Position numbers and translations under genes: made by a program. A model generated the notes under the pieces. The model did no database searches. It was not told the DNA's origin and saw nothing but the letters and a program-made list of their open reading frames with translations. Positions 40,941 to 50,125 of a stretch of 64,000 nucleotides of DNA are shown here, piece after piece. The stretch is taken from contig JAEWHC010000009.1 of the NCBI GenBank assembly GCA_023387985.1, positions 62,001 through 126,000 of the forward strand, in the 5' to 3' direction. Origin of the DNA: Bacteroidota bacterium (GTDB lineage: Bacteria; Bacteroidota; Bacteroidia; Chitinophagales; Chitinophagaceae). Within the stretch, counting starts at the first letter, position 1. Each line of letters opens with the position of its first letter.

Positions 40941-41918
40941 TTACATTTCAAGGCAGTAGCTGAGCCATTTCATAAAATTTGCAGGTTTTTCCATGTCGGT
41001 GATCAACTCCCTGCGGTCGCAATTTTTCACATCCGGTGCATTGAGGGATATAAAATGATCGATGGCAACAAGGCTGCGTGCGTTGATGGCATTAATCCGG
41101 ATCCTGAAATTCCTTTTTGCACTTTCTGAAGCCTCCAAAGACCGGATGGCTGCGTTTTGTTTTTCCACCATTTGCAGAAAATCTTTTTTCATTTCCCTGA
41201 AATCAGCACATTGCAGCGGCAGGGTAAACACCCCATCACGAAGATCTTTATACACATCAAAAAGGTCGTTTCCCCATTGGTAAAGCGCGCCGGTATGCCA
41301 AAGGGCCTTGCGTAGGGCATTGCCCATGGGCTGATCCAGGCAATGATGGTAAATGATTACACTTACGGCCCCTTTTTCGAAAGTGATGGCGCGCAACAGC
41401 TCATCCGGCAGTGGCCGTGTTTGTTGCTCACTGTTTTTCTGGGCCTGCCATACGGCCCTGGCATCATCGAGGTAGTCTTGCCGGTTGTTTACTTTTTCGA
41501 GCATCCGGATTTGCAAATCACGGGCAACTTTTGCCAGGAAACTGCGGGGTTGAAATGGATACGGATCCAGGGTTAAGGAAAGCAGCTCCTCAGCGCTGAT
41601 CTTATCGATGTCGGTGAGATCGTCACCGGTTGCCGTGAGTATTGCAAAAAATATGGCTTTTTCCCGTTCGGCTTCATTGAGCTTTTCGCCGTAAAGCAAT
41701 TTATAAGCACTGCCTAAAAAAGCGGCAATATATAAGCCGTAATAATTGGCGATCTTTTGTTTTTGCTCCGGGGTAAATTTTCCGTTGTGACGGGCTTCCA
41801 GGCCCTGCAGCAACGGATAGAGGTATTTGCTATTGAATATTTTTTGTTGCTGAATTTCCCTGAACACAGCCAGCGCGTTGCGCAGGAACAAGGGAATGCG
41901 GCGGATCTTATATGACAT
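40941..41918 (-). CDS. Class I isoprenoid-synthase-like enzyme
   Basis: All-helical protein of 325 aa with two acidic motifs facing each other in class I terpenoid folds: DDLTD at 99-103 and NDLFDVYKD at 217-225. The second fits the pattern N-D-x-x-(S/T/D)-x-x-x-(K/R)-(D/E) of terpene and squalene/phytoene-type synthases. These bind Mg2+ and a prenyl diphosphate. The rest is divergent and no product can be assigned. Neighbouring genes (patatin, HigA, glutathione peroxidase) give no terpene context. The ATG at 41918 is preferred to the TTG at 41930. Confidence 0.75.
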   Translation of the reverse strand: MSYKIRRIPLFLRNALAVFREIQQQKIFNSKYLYPLLQGLEARHNGKFTPEQKQKIANYYGLYIAAFLGSAYKLLYGEKLNEAEREKAIFFAILTATGDDLTDIDKISAEELLSLTLDPYPFQPRSFLAKVARDLQIRMLEKVNNRQDYLDDARAVWQAQKNSEQQTRPLPDELLRAITFEKGAVSVIIYHHCLDQPMGNALRKALWHTGALYQWGNDLFDVYKDLRDGVFTLPLQCADFREMKKDFLQMVEKQNAAIRSLEASESAKRNFRIRINAINARSLVAIDHFISLNAPDVKNCDRRELITDMEKPANFMKWLSYCLEM

Positions 41919-42156
41919 AAATGCCTGCAACGTTAAAACGCGTTTTATTGATCTCCCTTTTATACATTATTCAATCCATAAATAATTTTTGCCCGGGCCG
42001 GAGGCCAATGATCAGCAAAGGCAAATTTAATAACCGCTGTCAAACATGCAGAATCCAGGTAGCCATGCCGGGTTATTGGTGCGAAAATTTTTGAATAGTT
42101 TAGCCGCATTGCAAAAACGGCTTCCTGGGCAAAGCTTTAAAGGACGACATTTTTTT

Positions 42157-42393
42157 TTATCCTGCCGGTTCAAGTTCAGTATCCCATTTTTCCAGCTTGA
42201 GCCAAAATTGGGTGCTGTTGCCAAAATGGAAAGAAAGTCGGAAAGCAATGTCGGCATCTATTTGACGATGGCCTTTCAAAATGTCATTAATGTGAGAAAC
42301 CGGGATGCCTGCTGCTTTGGAAAGCGCGGATGCACTCAATCCGGCAGGCACCATAAATTCTTCTTTGAGAATGATTCCAGGGTGAATAGTCAT
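42157..42393 (-). CDS. higA: HigA-type antitoxin (XRE family), apparently solitary
   Basis: Small DNA-binding protein of 78 aa of the HigA/VapI family: HPGIILKEEFM at the start, then a helix-turn-helix (SASALSKAAGIPVSHINDIL) and the C-terminal FWLKLEKWD. HigA neutralises the ribonuclease HigB, normally encoded immediately upstream. Here the upstream 90 bases to the glutathione peroxidase stop cannot hold higB, and nothing like it follows downstream. So this is an orphan or a relic that may act as a plain regulator. The ATG at 42393 gives the family start. Confidence 0.88.
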   Translation of the reverse strand: MTIHPGIILKEEFMVPAGLSASALSKAAGIPVSHINDILKGHRQIDADIAFRLSFHFGNSTQFWLKLEKWDTELEPAG

Positions 42394-42485
42394 AATGCTG
42401 TTCAAGTTTGTGGGGAATATACGGAATATTCGGCAATCCGGTCATTTTCGTGGCCTAAACAGGCCCCGAACCGGCCAGCGGGTCT

Positions 42486-42977
42486 TCATTTTTGAAGTTT
42501 TCCCTGGATTTCTGCGCTCAGAGGATCTACGCCGGAGGCAAAATAGCCTTCCAGTTCCCCTTCCGGCGAAATGAGGTATTTGCAAAAATTCCAGGCTGGT
42601 TCCTGATTGTTCCAGCCGTTTTTTTCCGGGTTGGTCAGCCATTCATAAACCGGTTGTTTGCTTGCTCCGGATACCGGCTGTTTGTCCATAAGCGGAAAGC
42701 CAATGCCATAGGAAACACGGCAGAATTCGGCAATATCCGCATTGGAGCCGGGTTCCTGGTTTCCAAAATCATTGGAAGGAAAACCAATCACCTGCAATTG
42801 CAGCGGAAATTTCGACTGCAGTTTTTCAAGTGAAGCATATTGCGCCGTATAGCCACATAACGACGCAGTATTTACGACGAGCACCCATCGGCCGCGGAGA
42901 TTTTCAAACAGAAAAGGCTGCCCGTTGCTGCCGGTCGCCTGCAGGTCGTAAAAGGAAAAGGACGGGCTATTGGTCAT
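42486..42977 (-). CDS. Glutathione peroxidase family protein (thiol peroxidase)
   Basis: Protein of 163 aa with a thioredoxin-like fold. Peroxidatic C41 lies in VNTASLCGYTAQY, followed by the GPx blocks FPSNDFGNQEPGSN and WNFCKYLI. Bacterial members use cysteine instead of selenocysteine and usually thioredoxin as reductant, protecting against peroxides in the cytoplasm. The frame extends 247 codons upstream without any family feature and across the opposite-strand aquaporin gene, so that extension is rejected. The ATG at 42977 fits the usual length. Confidence 0.93.
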   Translation of the reverse strand: MTNSPSFSFYDLQATGSNGQPFLFENLRGRWVLVVNTASLCGYTAQYASLEKLQSKFPLQLQVIGFPSNDFGNQEPGSNADIAEFCRVSYGIGFPLMDKQPVSGASKQPVYEWLTNPEKNGWNNQEPAWNFCKYLISPEGELEGYFASGVDPLSAEIQGKLQK

Positions 42978-43268
42978 GTTTTTGGGTTTGAGCAAGATTG
43001 ATTTCTTTCCGGCTGCAGCAAACGCCATCAATACAGGGTAAAAAAGATTTGATATTTTTTGCCGCAATTGCATAGGTAAACTTAAGAAATTGTGATGAAA
43101 TTGCAGGTAAAATGATATGGATGAACAGCATGGAGTGCAGGCCATAAAAAAATGTGGTTGCCAAATTCCCTTTTCCTGCCTGTTTCCTGGCTGGTGAAAA
43201 ATAAATGGTCCTCCAATCTGTTTGGGCAACCGTAATTTATCTAATTTGGCTAAACAAAAATTTGAACG

Positions 43269-43976
43269 ATGCAAGCTCTGTTGTATGAATTTCTCGGCAC
43301 GGCCCTGCTGGTCCTTCTGGGCAATGGTGTGGTGGCCAATGTTTTGCTCAATAAGACCAAGGGCGGAGGGGGCGGCTGGATCGTAATTACCTTTGGATGG
43401 GCGATGGCCGTTTTTGCCGGAGTTTTCCTGAGTGCCTCCATCAGCGGTGCGCATCTCAATCCCGCGGTGACCATAGGTTTGGCAACAGCCGGAAAGTTTG
43501 ATTGGGCGTTGGCTCCGGGTTATTTCCTCGCTCAGCTTATTGGAGCCATGGCCGGCAGCCTGTTGGTTTGGTTTATCTATAAAAAACATTATGATGCAAG
43601 TGACGATGCGGGCCTCATCCGGGCCACATTCTGCAGCATACCGAATATCCGCAGTTATGGGTGGAATTTCCTGACTGAATTGATTGCCACCTTCGTTTTG
43701 GTTTTTGGGGTATTGCACATTATTGTTCCTGCAAGCAGCCTTGGCGCTTTGGATGCATTGCCGGTAGCATTCCTGGTTTTAGCCATTGGCCTGAGCCTCG
43801 GTGGTCCAACAGGCTATGCCATCAATCCGGCACGCGATCTGGGCCCCCGTATTTTGCATGCCTTAATTCCCATAAGACACAAGGGTTCGAGTGATTGGGC
43901 TTATTCCTGGGTTCCTATCCTGGGCCCGGTGGCGGGTGCGGTTCTTGCGGCAGTTGTTTTCGGGTTTGTAACTTAA
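43269..43976 (+). CDS. glpF: Aquaglyceroporin (MIP family, GlpF-like)
   Basis: Inner-membrane channel of 235 aa with six spans and two half-helices carrying NPA at 64-66 (AHLNPAVT) and 186-188 (AINPARDLGPR). The aspartate D190 after the second NPAR is typical of glycerol facilitators rather than water-only aquaporins. It allows passive glycerol uptake. No glycerol kinase or glycerol-3-phosphate dehydrogenase gene is adjacent, so the substrate call rests on the sequence alone. Confidence 0.92.
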   Translation: MQALLYEFLGTALLVLLGNGVVANVLLNKTKGGGGGWIVITFGWAMAVFAGVFLSASISGAHLNPAVTIGLATAGKFDWALAPGYFLAQLIGAMAGSLLVWFIYKKHYDASDDAGLIRATFCSIPNIRSYGWNFLTELIATFVLVFGVLHIIVPASSLGALDALPVAFLVLAIGLSLGGPTGYAINPARDLGPRILHALIPIRHKGSSDWAYSWVPILGPVAGAVLAAVVFGFVT

Positions 43977-44018
43977 GGTTCCAGGAAATAAGGCAGGCCG
44001 GTCTTCAATGATCCGCTG

Positions 44019-44624
44019 TTATTTTTTTTCGTATTTCCAGTTCCGCTTCTTTCCTTCGGCTATCCATTCCATAGCCTGCGCAAGCCTGTTTTCCCTGGTG
44101 GCATCCGTTTTCGCATCTGTAATCCATTTTACGTAATCCTTTTTCTGGCCGGGAGCAAAAGATTCAAAATGCTTCCAGGCCGTCTTATTCTTCATTAGGG
44201 CTTTAACCATATAATCAGGCGCTTCGGTAGCTTCAACCGGTATTTCGCGTCGTCCCGCTTTTATGCCCTGCGCATTCAGCACCATGGCTTCTTTGACCAG
44301 CTTGGCCAGGTTGCTTTTTGAAGGCAGGTCTTTTACGGAAGTAATTTTGCCAAACACCCCCATAGCTGATTTTTCGGTAAGCAAATGCTGGCTGGGCAAA
44401 AGGTCGGCCTTCCAAAAACCCATGGTGCAATATGCTTTGAATGCAGCCATACTGCAAAGGATTTCGCCTTTATAGGTGAAGAAGGGCATCCCCCATTTCA
44501 TGCTTTCTTCTACTCCGGGGCACGCTTTGTGCACCACTTCACGAATGTGCAGCAACACCGGCTGTGCAAAAGGCGGTGCTTTGAGGATATAGTCGGTAAC
44601 ACGGGCATCGGTTTTTGGGTGCAT
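44019..44624 (-). CDS. YdeI/OmpD-associated family protein with DUF1801 domain
   Basis: Soluble protein of 201 aa. The N-terminal two thirds match DUF1801 (LLHIREVVHKACPGVEESMKWGMPFFTY...). The C-terminal third is the YdeI repeat with EAPDYMVKALMKNKTAWKHFE and the DYVKWITDAKTDATRENRL block. The family is common in Bacteroidota and firmicutes, and its biochemical function is unknown. It is divergent from the phosphatidylserine decarboxylase gene. Confidence 0.9.
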   Translation of the reverse strand: MHPKTDARVTDYILKAPPFAQPVLLHIREVVHKACPGVEESMKWGMPFFTYKGEILCSMAAFKAYCTMGFWKADLLPSQHLLTEKSAMGVFGKITSVKDLPSKSNLAKLVKEAMVLNAQGIKAGRREIPVEATEAPDYMVKALMKNKTAWKHFESFAPGQKKDYVKWITDAKTDATRENRLAQAMEWIAEGKKRNWKYEKK

Positions 44625-44706
44625 GCTTAAACTTTTGCCTGCTAAGTTAATCGAACCCGCCTGAGAACAGCCAAAACATTGGTTTTCCCATCCCGCTGAA
44701 CAGCGT

Positions 44707-44714
44707 TATTTTTG
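44707..44714 (+). promoter_or_regulatory. Predicted -7 box of psd (TATTTTTG)
   Basis: Exact TAnnTTTG, 19 bases before the psd ATG. A TTG at 44679-44681 is 25 bases upstream, slightly longer than consensus spacing. Confidence 0.5.
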
Positions 44715-44733
44715 ACGCTTCAATCCAATTGAT

Positions 44734-45393
44734 ATGCGCATCCACCGCGAAGGATACCTGACCATCGCCATAGTTACCGCTGTTTTGGGACTGGTCAACC
44801 TGGCTTCCATTTTGTACATGGCCGACAATTGGCCCTGGGTTTCGCTCATCCTTTTTGTCATCAGCTTTGGCATCTGGGCCATCATCCTTTGGTTTTTCAG
44901 GATTCCCCAAAAAGTACTTACCCTTGACAATAACCTGCTTGTGGCCCCTGCTGATGGCAAGGTGGTGGTGATTGAAGAAACGGTTGATACAGAATATTTC
45001 AATGGCCGACGCCTGCAGGTATCCATTTTCATGAGTCCTTTTAATGTTCATCAAAACCTGAATACGGCTTCAGGTATGATCGTCTACAGCCAGTATCATT
45101 CCGGCAAATACCTTGTGGCCTGGCATCCCAAATCCAGCACTGAAAATGAGCGCCACAGCGTGGTATATAATGTGGAGGGCAAAGAAATCCTGGTAAAACA
45201 AATTGCCGGAGCGCTTGCCCGCCGTATTGTAAATTACCTTAAGCCAGGTATGAAGGTGGAACAGGGCGAGGAAATGGGATTCATAAAATTTGGCAGCCGC
45301 GTAGACCTTTTGCTCCCTGTGGGAACAGAGGTACTGGTAAAAATGAACCAACAGGTTACCGCTGGCGTTACCCCGGTTGCCCGGCTGAGCTGA
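44734..45393 (+). CDS. psd: Phosphatidylserine decarboxylase (short, archaeal-type)
   Basis: Protein of 219 aa. Two hydrophobic segments (about 10-30 and 36-55) anchor it in the inner membrane, followed by the decarboxylase domain: LLVAPADGKVVVIEE, VSIFMSPFNVHQN and the self-cleavage site FGSRVDLLLP with S188, which becomes the pyruvoyl group. The enzyme converts phosphatidylserine to phosphatidylethanolamine, the main phospholipid head group. Length is typical of the short PSD-related class. A phosphatidylserine synthase gene is not adjacent. Confidence 0.94.
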   Translation: MRIHREGYLTIAIVTAVLGLVNLASILYMADNWPWVSLILFVISFGIWAIILWFFRIPQKVLTLDNNLLVAPADGKVVVIEETVDTEYFNGRRLQVSIFMSPFNVHQNLNTASGMIVYSQYHSGKYLVAWHPKSSTENERHSVVYNVEGKEILVKQIAGALARRIVNYLKPGMKVEQGEEMGFIKFGSRVDLLLPVGTEVLVKMNQQVTAGVTPVARLS

Positions 45394-45518
45394 GCTTCGA
45401 AAATTTCCCGCAATTTACCATGCTGGCGCGCAGGTTACCTGGAACCGCATCGCGGCATATTAACGTAATTACTAAAATTGCCTGCGCAATATCATATTCC
45501 AAACCAACCATTCTTAAG

Positions 45519-45526
45519 TAAATTTG
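45519..45526 (+). promoter_or_regulatory. Predicted -7 box of the S46 peptidase gene (TAAATTTG)
   Basis: Exact TAnnTTTG 46 bases upstream of the ATG, giving a leader of about 40 bases. No -33 element at the right distance was found. Confidence 0.4.
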
Positions 45527-45572
45527 CGCCATTCTGTCTGAAAGAAAACAGACCTATTTCAATAAATCCATT

Positions 45573-47723
45573 ATGAAAAAATTATTTCTGAGCCTCTTCC
45601 TTTTTGTGAGTTTAGCAGCCTATGCCGATGAAGGAATGTGGTTACCCCATCTTATTGGGCAGCAACGTTATGCGGAAATGAAAGCCAAAGGCTTGAAACT
45701 TACACCTGAAGATCTTTACTCCATCAACAAAGGCAGCATTAAAGATGCCATTGTATTGTTTGGCGGATTTTGTACCGGTGAAGTTGTCAGCCCCCAGGGC
45801 ATGATCTTTACCAATCATCACTGCGGTTATGGCGCCATTAATGCGGCAAGCACTTTAGAACACAATTATCTGCGTGATGGGTTTTATGCCAAAACGCTGC
45901 AGGAAGAGATCCGTGCGGAAGGTTTGTTTGTATTGTTCCTGGTACGAATAGATGATGTAACCCGTGAAGTGCAGGACAGCATGAAAGGAAAATCTTACAG
46001 TGATTGGGAGGCCATACGTGGCCGGGTATTCAGCAATGTGGCTACAGCCAAAACACGCAACGCCGGACCAGGATATGAAGGTCGTGTGTACAGCATGTTC
46101 CGCGATAACCAATTCCTGCTGTTCACTTACCAGCGGTACACCGATGTACGCCTGGTAGGCGCACCGCCGGAAAGCGTAGGAAAATTTGGAGGAGATACCG
46201 ATAACTGGGAATGGCCCCGCCATACCGGCGATTTTTCCATTTTCAGGGTTTATGCCGATGCCAGCAACAACCCGGCAGGATACAGTCCTAACAATGTACC
46301 CATGAAGCCAAAGCACCATTTACCCATCAGCCTCAAAGGGGTAAAAGATGGCGATTTCTCCATGATCTGGGGTTACCCCGGCGGTACCAACCGCTTTGAG
46401 ACAAGTTACGGGGTGAAGCTGGCGACGGATATTAAGAACCCGGCATTTGTGCATATGCGCGACATCCGCCTGAAAGCGATGTTTGAACAAATCAAGCAAA
46501 GTGACGAGGTAAAACTGAAACTGGCCGATAGCTACGCAAGCCTGGCCAACTACTGGAAATTCTTTGATGGAGAAACCAAACAACTTCTGAAATACGGTGT
46601 ATTTGAAAAGAAACAGGAGGAAGAAAAAACACTTCAAAACTGGATCAGCCGGAACCGTAAAACGGAATATGCCAACCTGTTTGCCGATTTTGAAAAAGCG
46701 TATGCCGACTGGAGGCCTTTTGCGGAGCATAAGGAATTTTATGAGCAGGGCATAATGGGGCCAACGGTTATGCGGCTTTCCAATACACTGGTCGGGCTGG
46801 AAAATGTGATCAAAGAAGGCGGCGACGTTCAGCGGGCCATTACCAATGCCAACCGCATGCGTGGCAATTTGCTCGCCCGCATCGACCTGCCGAGCGAACA
46901 GAAAATGCTCGGGCAACTGTTACAAGCTTACCAGAAAGGCATCGAGGAATGTCAGCAACCGCTGAGCTTCTATTATGCACTTGGACAGGAATTTGGGCCC
47001 TTGGATGATGAAACCACCTACAGCAAGTGGGCTGAAAATGCATTCCGCAATTCAGTTTTCCTGGATGATACCCGCTGGGCCACATTTACGGCCAGCCCCA
47101 CCGTGGAGGCGCTGCATACCGACCCGATTTATAAAGCGGCCAAGGCCTTTCGTGAGAACTGGGCGAAATATTCCGGGAACCTTGAAACCTTCAACTCGCG
47201 GATAAACCATTTGAGTCATTTATACCTGAAAGCCTACCGCGAAGCGAATCCAAATATGGTGACGTACCCCGATGCCAACATGAGCATGCGTGTAAGTTAT
47301 GGCCAGGTTTTGCCTTATGAACCACGCGATGCGGTTGTCTATGATTATGTAACCACCTCCAAAGGCATTCTGGAAAAATACAAGCCCGGCGATTATGAAT
47401 TCGACCTGCCGGTACGCCAGCTTGAATTACTGCGCAAAAAAGAATTCGGCCAGTATGCAGATGCAGTTCGCAAAGACCTGGTGATCAATTTCATTACCAA
47501 TGATGACATCACCGGCGGCAACAGCGGTTCACCCGTGATCAATGGAAATGGGGAGCTGATCGGCCTGGCGTTTGATGGCAACTATGAAGCCCTCAGCCAT
47601 AAAATGACCTTCGACAACCGTTACAACCGTACCATTTCAGTGGATATCCGCTATGTACTTTGGTGTATTGATATTTTGGGAGGAGCAAAGAATATTATTG
47701 AGGAATTGACGCTGAGGAAGTAA
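45573..47723 (+). CDS. S46 family dipeptidyl-peptidase (DPP7-like)
   Basis: Exported serine peptidase of 716 aa with a signal peptide (KKLFLSLFLFVSLAAYA). The chymotrypsin-like catalytic parts are MIFTNHHCGYG (His near residue 82), the aspartate region of GDTDNWEWPRHTGDFSIFR, and S651 in GGNSGSP. S46 enzymes remove dipeptides from peptides in the periplasm of asaccharolytic and environmental Bacteroidota. Gly669, 18 residues after the catalytic serine, corresponds to the position that is Gly in DPP7 (hydrophobic P1) and Arg in DPP11 (acidic P1), so DPP7-type specificity is expected. A terminator follows. Confidence 0.93.
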   Translation: MKKLFLSLFLFVSLAAYADEGMWLPHLIGQQRYAEMKAKGLKLTPEDLYSINKGSIKDAIVLFGGFCTGEVVSPQGMIFTNHHCGYGAINAASTLEHNYLRDGFYAKTLQEEIRAEGLFVLFLVRIDDVTREVQDSMKGKSYSDWEAIRGRVFSNVATAKTRNAGPGYEGRVYSMFRDNQFLLFTYQRYTDVRLVGAPPESVGKFGGDTDNWEWPRHTGDFSIFRVYADASNNPAGYSPNNVPMKPKHHLPISLKGVKDGDFSMIWGYPGGTNRFETSYGVKLATDIKNPAFVHMRDIRLKAMFEQIKQSDEVKLKLADSYASLANYWKFFDGETKQLLKYGVFEKKQEEEKTLQNWISRNRKTEYANLFADFEKAYADWRPFAEHKEFYEQGIMGPTVMRLSNTLVGLENVIKEGGDVQRAITNANRMRGNLLARIDLPSEQKMLGQLLQAYQKGIEECQQPLSFYYALGQEFGPLDDETTYSKWAENAFRNSVFLDDTRWATFTASPTVEALHTDPIYKAAKAFRENWAKYSGNLETFNSRINHLSHLYLKAYREANPNMVTYPDANMSMRVSYGQVLPYEPRDAVVYDYVTTSKGILEKYKPGDYEFDLPVRQLELLRKKEFGQYADAVRKDLVINFITNDDITGGNSGSPVINGNGELIGLAFDGNYEALSHKMTFDNRYNRTISVDIRYVLWCIDILGGAKNIIEELTLRK

Positions 47724-47763
47724 ACATTAAAAAGTCAAAAGTCAAAAAATGGGCCTTAGAAAA

Positions 47764-47797
47764 GCACGCGTTCCGGAAATGGGATGCGTGTTTTTTT
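47764..47797 (+). terminator. Rho-independent terminator of the S46 peptidase gene
   Basis: Stem CACGC(G)TTCC / GGGA(T)GCGTG with a short loop and a run of seven to eight T, about 40 bases after the stop codon. The following 200 bases to the next gene contain only a short pyrimidine-rich stretch (about 47925-47962) similar in flavour to the tract at 2456-2655. Confidence 0.75.
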
Positions 47798-48006
47798 GTG
47801 GGATTTGTTGCTGGTTACTGGACGCTGCAAAGTAGCAACTGGACAAGTAACTTGGACTGATCCCCGCTCCCGCTCCTACCTTACACCAACATTTCTAAAT
47901 CAGCATCAAATTTGCGTAAGAACCTTCAGTCCTTTTTCCTTTACCTTTTCCTCTACCTCAATCGCAAATCAACCAACCTCTCGAAAACTGCCAATTGCCG
48001 ACTGAC

Positions 48007-48849
48007 TCATCCCCGACTAAACGTCGCCCGCATCGCGCCCAACATCCCCTGTGGGGACCAATTGTGGGGTACGATCATCCTGCGGACGGTTTGTTTGGGA
48101 ATAGTGGAATCACGGCTGGTGGAAAGAATAAATGATAATTTCATACCGCGTTTTTCCAGTTCATTGGCTGCGGCATTGTCCCATATCCCGAAAGGATAGG
48201 CAAAATATTCAACCGGTTTGCCGGTGATGCCCTGGATGCGGCGGCTGCTCGAATCGATCTGCATTTTCCAATCTTCCCCGCTGTATTTGGTTACTTTGTG
48301 ATGGTCCCAGGTATGGCTGCCAATGGTGTGGCCCATCGAATCCAACCGGGCGATTTCTTCGGCCGTCATGTAATGCTTACGGTTGATGCTGATCGTCATG
48401 ATGAAAAATACACCACGAAATCCATGTTTCTCCATTTCCGGCGCCGCGATATTGTAGTGTTCTTTTCGGGTATCATCAAAACTGATCATCACTGGTTTTG
48501 CCGGAAGCGGTTTTCCAGTTTGGTAATGCAGGTATAAATCTTCAGGCAATATGCTGGTGTAGCCGCTGTCTTTGAGAATCTGCATCTGCGCAGCAAAAGC
48601 CGCTGGTGTTACGCTGTATTCATCTTTTGCCATGGGCTGAATACGATGATAGCAAAGCACGGGCACCTGCTTCATCGCCATGATATCGGCATTGCTCATT
48701 GCGGTAGCCGTAGGTGTTTCAACATCTGGGCGCCTTTCCATAGATTCCACAGTTGTTTCCGGAATTTCGGGGCTATGGGTTGCCACCTGGCAGGCTGTAC
48801 TGAAAAGTATGACGCTGAATCCGGCAAAAAAAGGAACAATCTTTTTCAC
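48007..48849 (-). CDS. Polysaccharide deacetylase lipoprotein (NodB/CE4)
   Basis: Lipoprotein of 280 aa with lipobox ILFSTAC (C20). The CE4 domain spans about 60-275: motif 1 PVMISFDDTRKEHY with both aspartates, motif 2 GHTIGSHTWDHH with the metal histidines, and motif 3 FAYPFGIWD. It would remove N- or O-acetyl groups from a surface or cell-wall polysaccharide. The region between the lipobox and the domain is Thr/Glu-rich and flexible. It is followed upstream on the same strand by another lipoprotein gene, 66 bases away. Confidence 0.9.
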   Translation of the reverse strand: MKKIVPFFAGFSVILFSTACQVATHSPEIPETTVESMERRPDVETPTATAMSNADIMAMKQVPVLCYHRIQPMAKDEYSVTPAAFAAQMQILKDSGYTSILPEDLYLHYQTGKPLPAKPVMISFDDTRKEHYNIAAPEMEKHGFRGVFFIMTISINRKHYMTAEEIARLDSMGHTIGSHTWDHHKVTKYSGEDWKMQIDSSSRRIQGITGKPVEYFAYPFGIWDNAAANELEKRGMKLSFILSTSRDSTIPKQTVRRMIVPHNWSPQGMLGAMRATFSRG

Positions 48850-48915
48850 AAGTATAGAATTTGATTGGCAGCGGGTTATGGAAAGGATGGTACGTGACCG
48901 TAAACACGCTGGCAG

Positions 48916-49956
48916 TTATTGGTATTGTATGTACACGGGACGCGGTGAAAGGCGGATCAGTTCTTCAGGCATGAAAAGTCCCTTCGGATTGGCTTTGGTA
49001 TCGTTTTTATAAAACAATTTGAAACCTACAAACTGGATGGGCTCGGGCCGTATGAACCGGTTATAGGTACTCATTTTTAACGGTTTATCGCCAAAGCCGT
49101 CCATATCAATCACGATTTGCACTTCCGGAACTTTTTTGATGTTCTGGTAATTGGTGATCATGCCTTGTGTGAAGCGGTGCACCACCAAAATTTTTGGCGG
49201 TATATTGTTTTCGCGAACGAGTTTGGCGAGGTAATCCACCACCCAGTTGATATCCGCCGCATCAAAAGTGCCGATCTTGGCGCCAGGCCGGCTGCCGTCT
49301 TTCATGCTGAATTCCGGATCAATGCCGAGATGCATGGTAGGTGTTTTCAGGTAAGGTTCCAGTTGAGGGATCTCCTCCTGTACGGTGCTATGGCCCACTT
49401 GCACATCCACAAAAGTGAGCGCATCTATTTCTTTCGCCCAGTTTACAATGGTATCAATCTGGTGGAAAGGCATGCGCAGGCGATGCTTGCCGTCTTTACC
49501 GGGTTGCCCCTGTGCGGTAACGGCAATATAATGCAAGGCGGGAATGGTCTTTACCGAGCTGTCGGCTGAAGCCCAGGCTTCCACCTCGGCAAGTAATTTT
49601 TCAAACATTTGCTCCTTTGGTATTTCTCCCAATATGCCCATACGTTTGCTGTACAAATTGCCATAATAGGCAATAATGCGATGATAAGGGATTACCGCTC
49701 CCGGCAACGGAATGGCGTCATCTTTTACCGGCCAGTTGCCAAGAGTGTCCCCGTTGGCGATCTGCTGAACCCTTGCCAGGTAATCCGCGGTATCCAGAAC
49801 AGGTTGAGCCGTGATTTTCTCTTCCTGGCCATTTGCCGCTGTGCCGGTATTTATGCCCGTGGCTGAATTTGTTTTTGAAGGCGTTTCCGCAATGTTGCAT
49901 GAAATAAAAAATAAGCCGGAAAACAATAAACCGGCAATACCTGATTTTGAAAGCAT
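48916..49956 (-). CDS. Hypothetical lipoprotein, TIM-barrel-like
   Basis: Lipoprotein of about 346 aa with lipobox LFFISC and an Asn/Thr-rich linker. The body alternates beta strands and helices (HYIAVTAQGQPG, IDALTFVDVQVGH, HLGIDPEFSM, PPKILVVHRFTQGMI, VQIVIDMDGFG), the look of a glycoside-hydrolase-type barrel; acidic residues at strand ends (VDVQ, GIDPEF, IDMDG) would suit a catalytic site. I do not recognise a named family. An ATG 24 bases upstream (49980) is also possible. The adjacent CE4 gene suggests a polysaccharide connection (inference). Confidence 0.6.
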   Translation of the reverse strand: MLSKSGIAGLLFSGLFFISCNIAETPSKTNSATGINTGTAANGQEEKITAQPVLDTADYLARVQQIANGDTLGNWPVKDDAIPLPGAVIPYHRIIAYYGNLYSKRMGILGEIPKEQMFEKLLAEVEAWASADSSVKTIPALHYIAVTAQGQPGKDGKHRLRMPFHQIDTIVNWAKEIDALTFVDVQVGHSTVQEEIPQLEPYLKTPTMHLGIDPEFSMKDGSRPGAKIGTFDAADINWVVDYLAKLVRENNIPPKILVVHRFTQGMITNYQNIKKVPEVQIVIDMDGFGDKPLKMSTYNRFIRPEPIQFVGFKLFYKNDTKANPKGLFMPEELIRLSPRPVYIQYQ

Positions 49957-50066
49957 ATGAAAACTGGATGAGTGTGTCATTTTCCTTAATTGCTGTGCAA
50001 AGAACTGAACAAGAGCGGAATGAGTTGGTGTCGAAACCCTAAAATGTTCTCAAATATTTCAAATAT

Positions 50067-50098
50067 AAAAACCGCTGCAGTATCTGCAACGGTTTTTA
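50067..50098 (-). terminator. Rho-independent terminator of the second yceI gene
   Basis: Nearly perfect stem AAAACCGCTGCAG / CTGCAACGGTTTT with a 3-base loop and T-rich ends in both directions. It starts about 30 bases past the stop of the YceI lipoprotein gene. Confidence 0.8.
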
Positions 50099-50125
50099 TA
50101 AATTTCAGGATTAAACTGAAGTCTA

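Noticed and set aside
42978..43718. 247-codon N-terminal extension of the glutathione peroxidase frame
   Set aside because: Antisense to the aquaglyceroporin gene and unlike any peroxidase; the ATG at 42977 gives the normal length.
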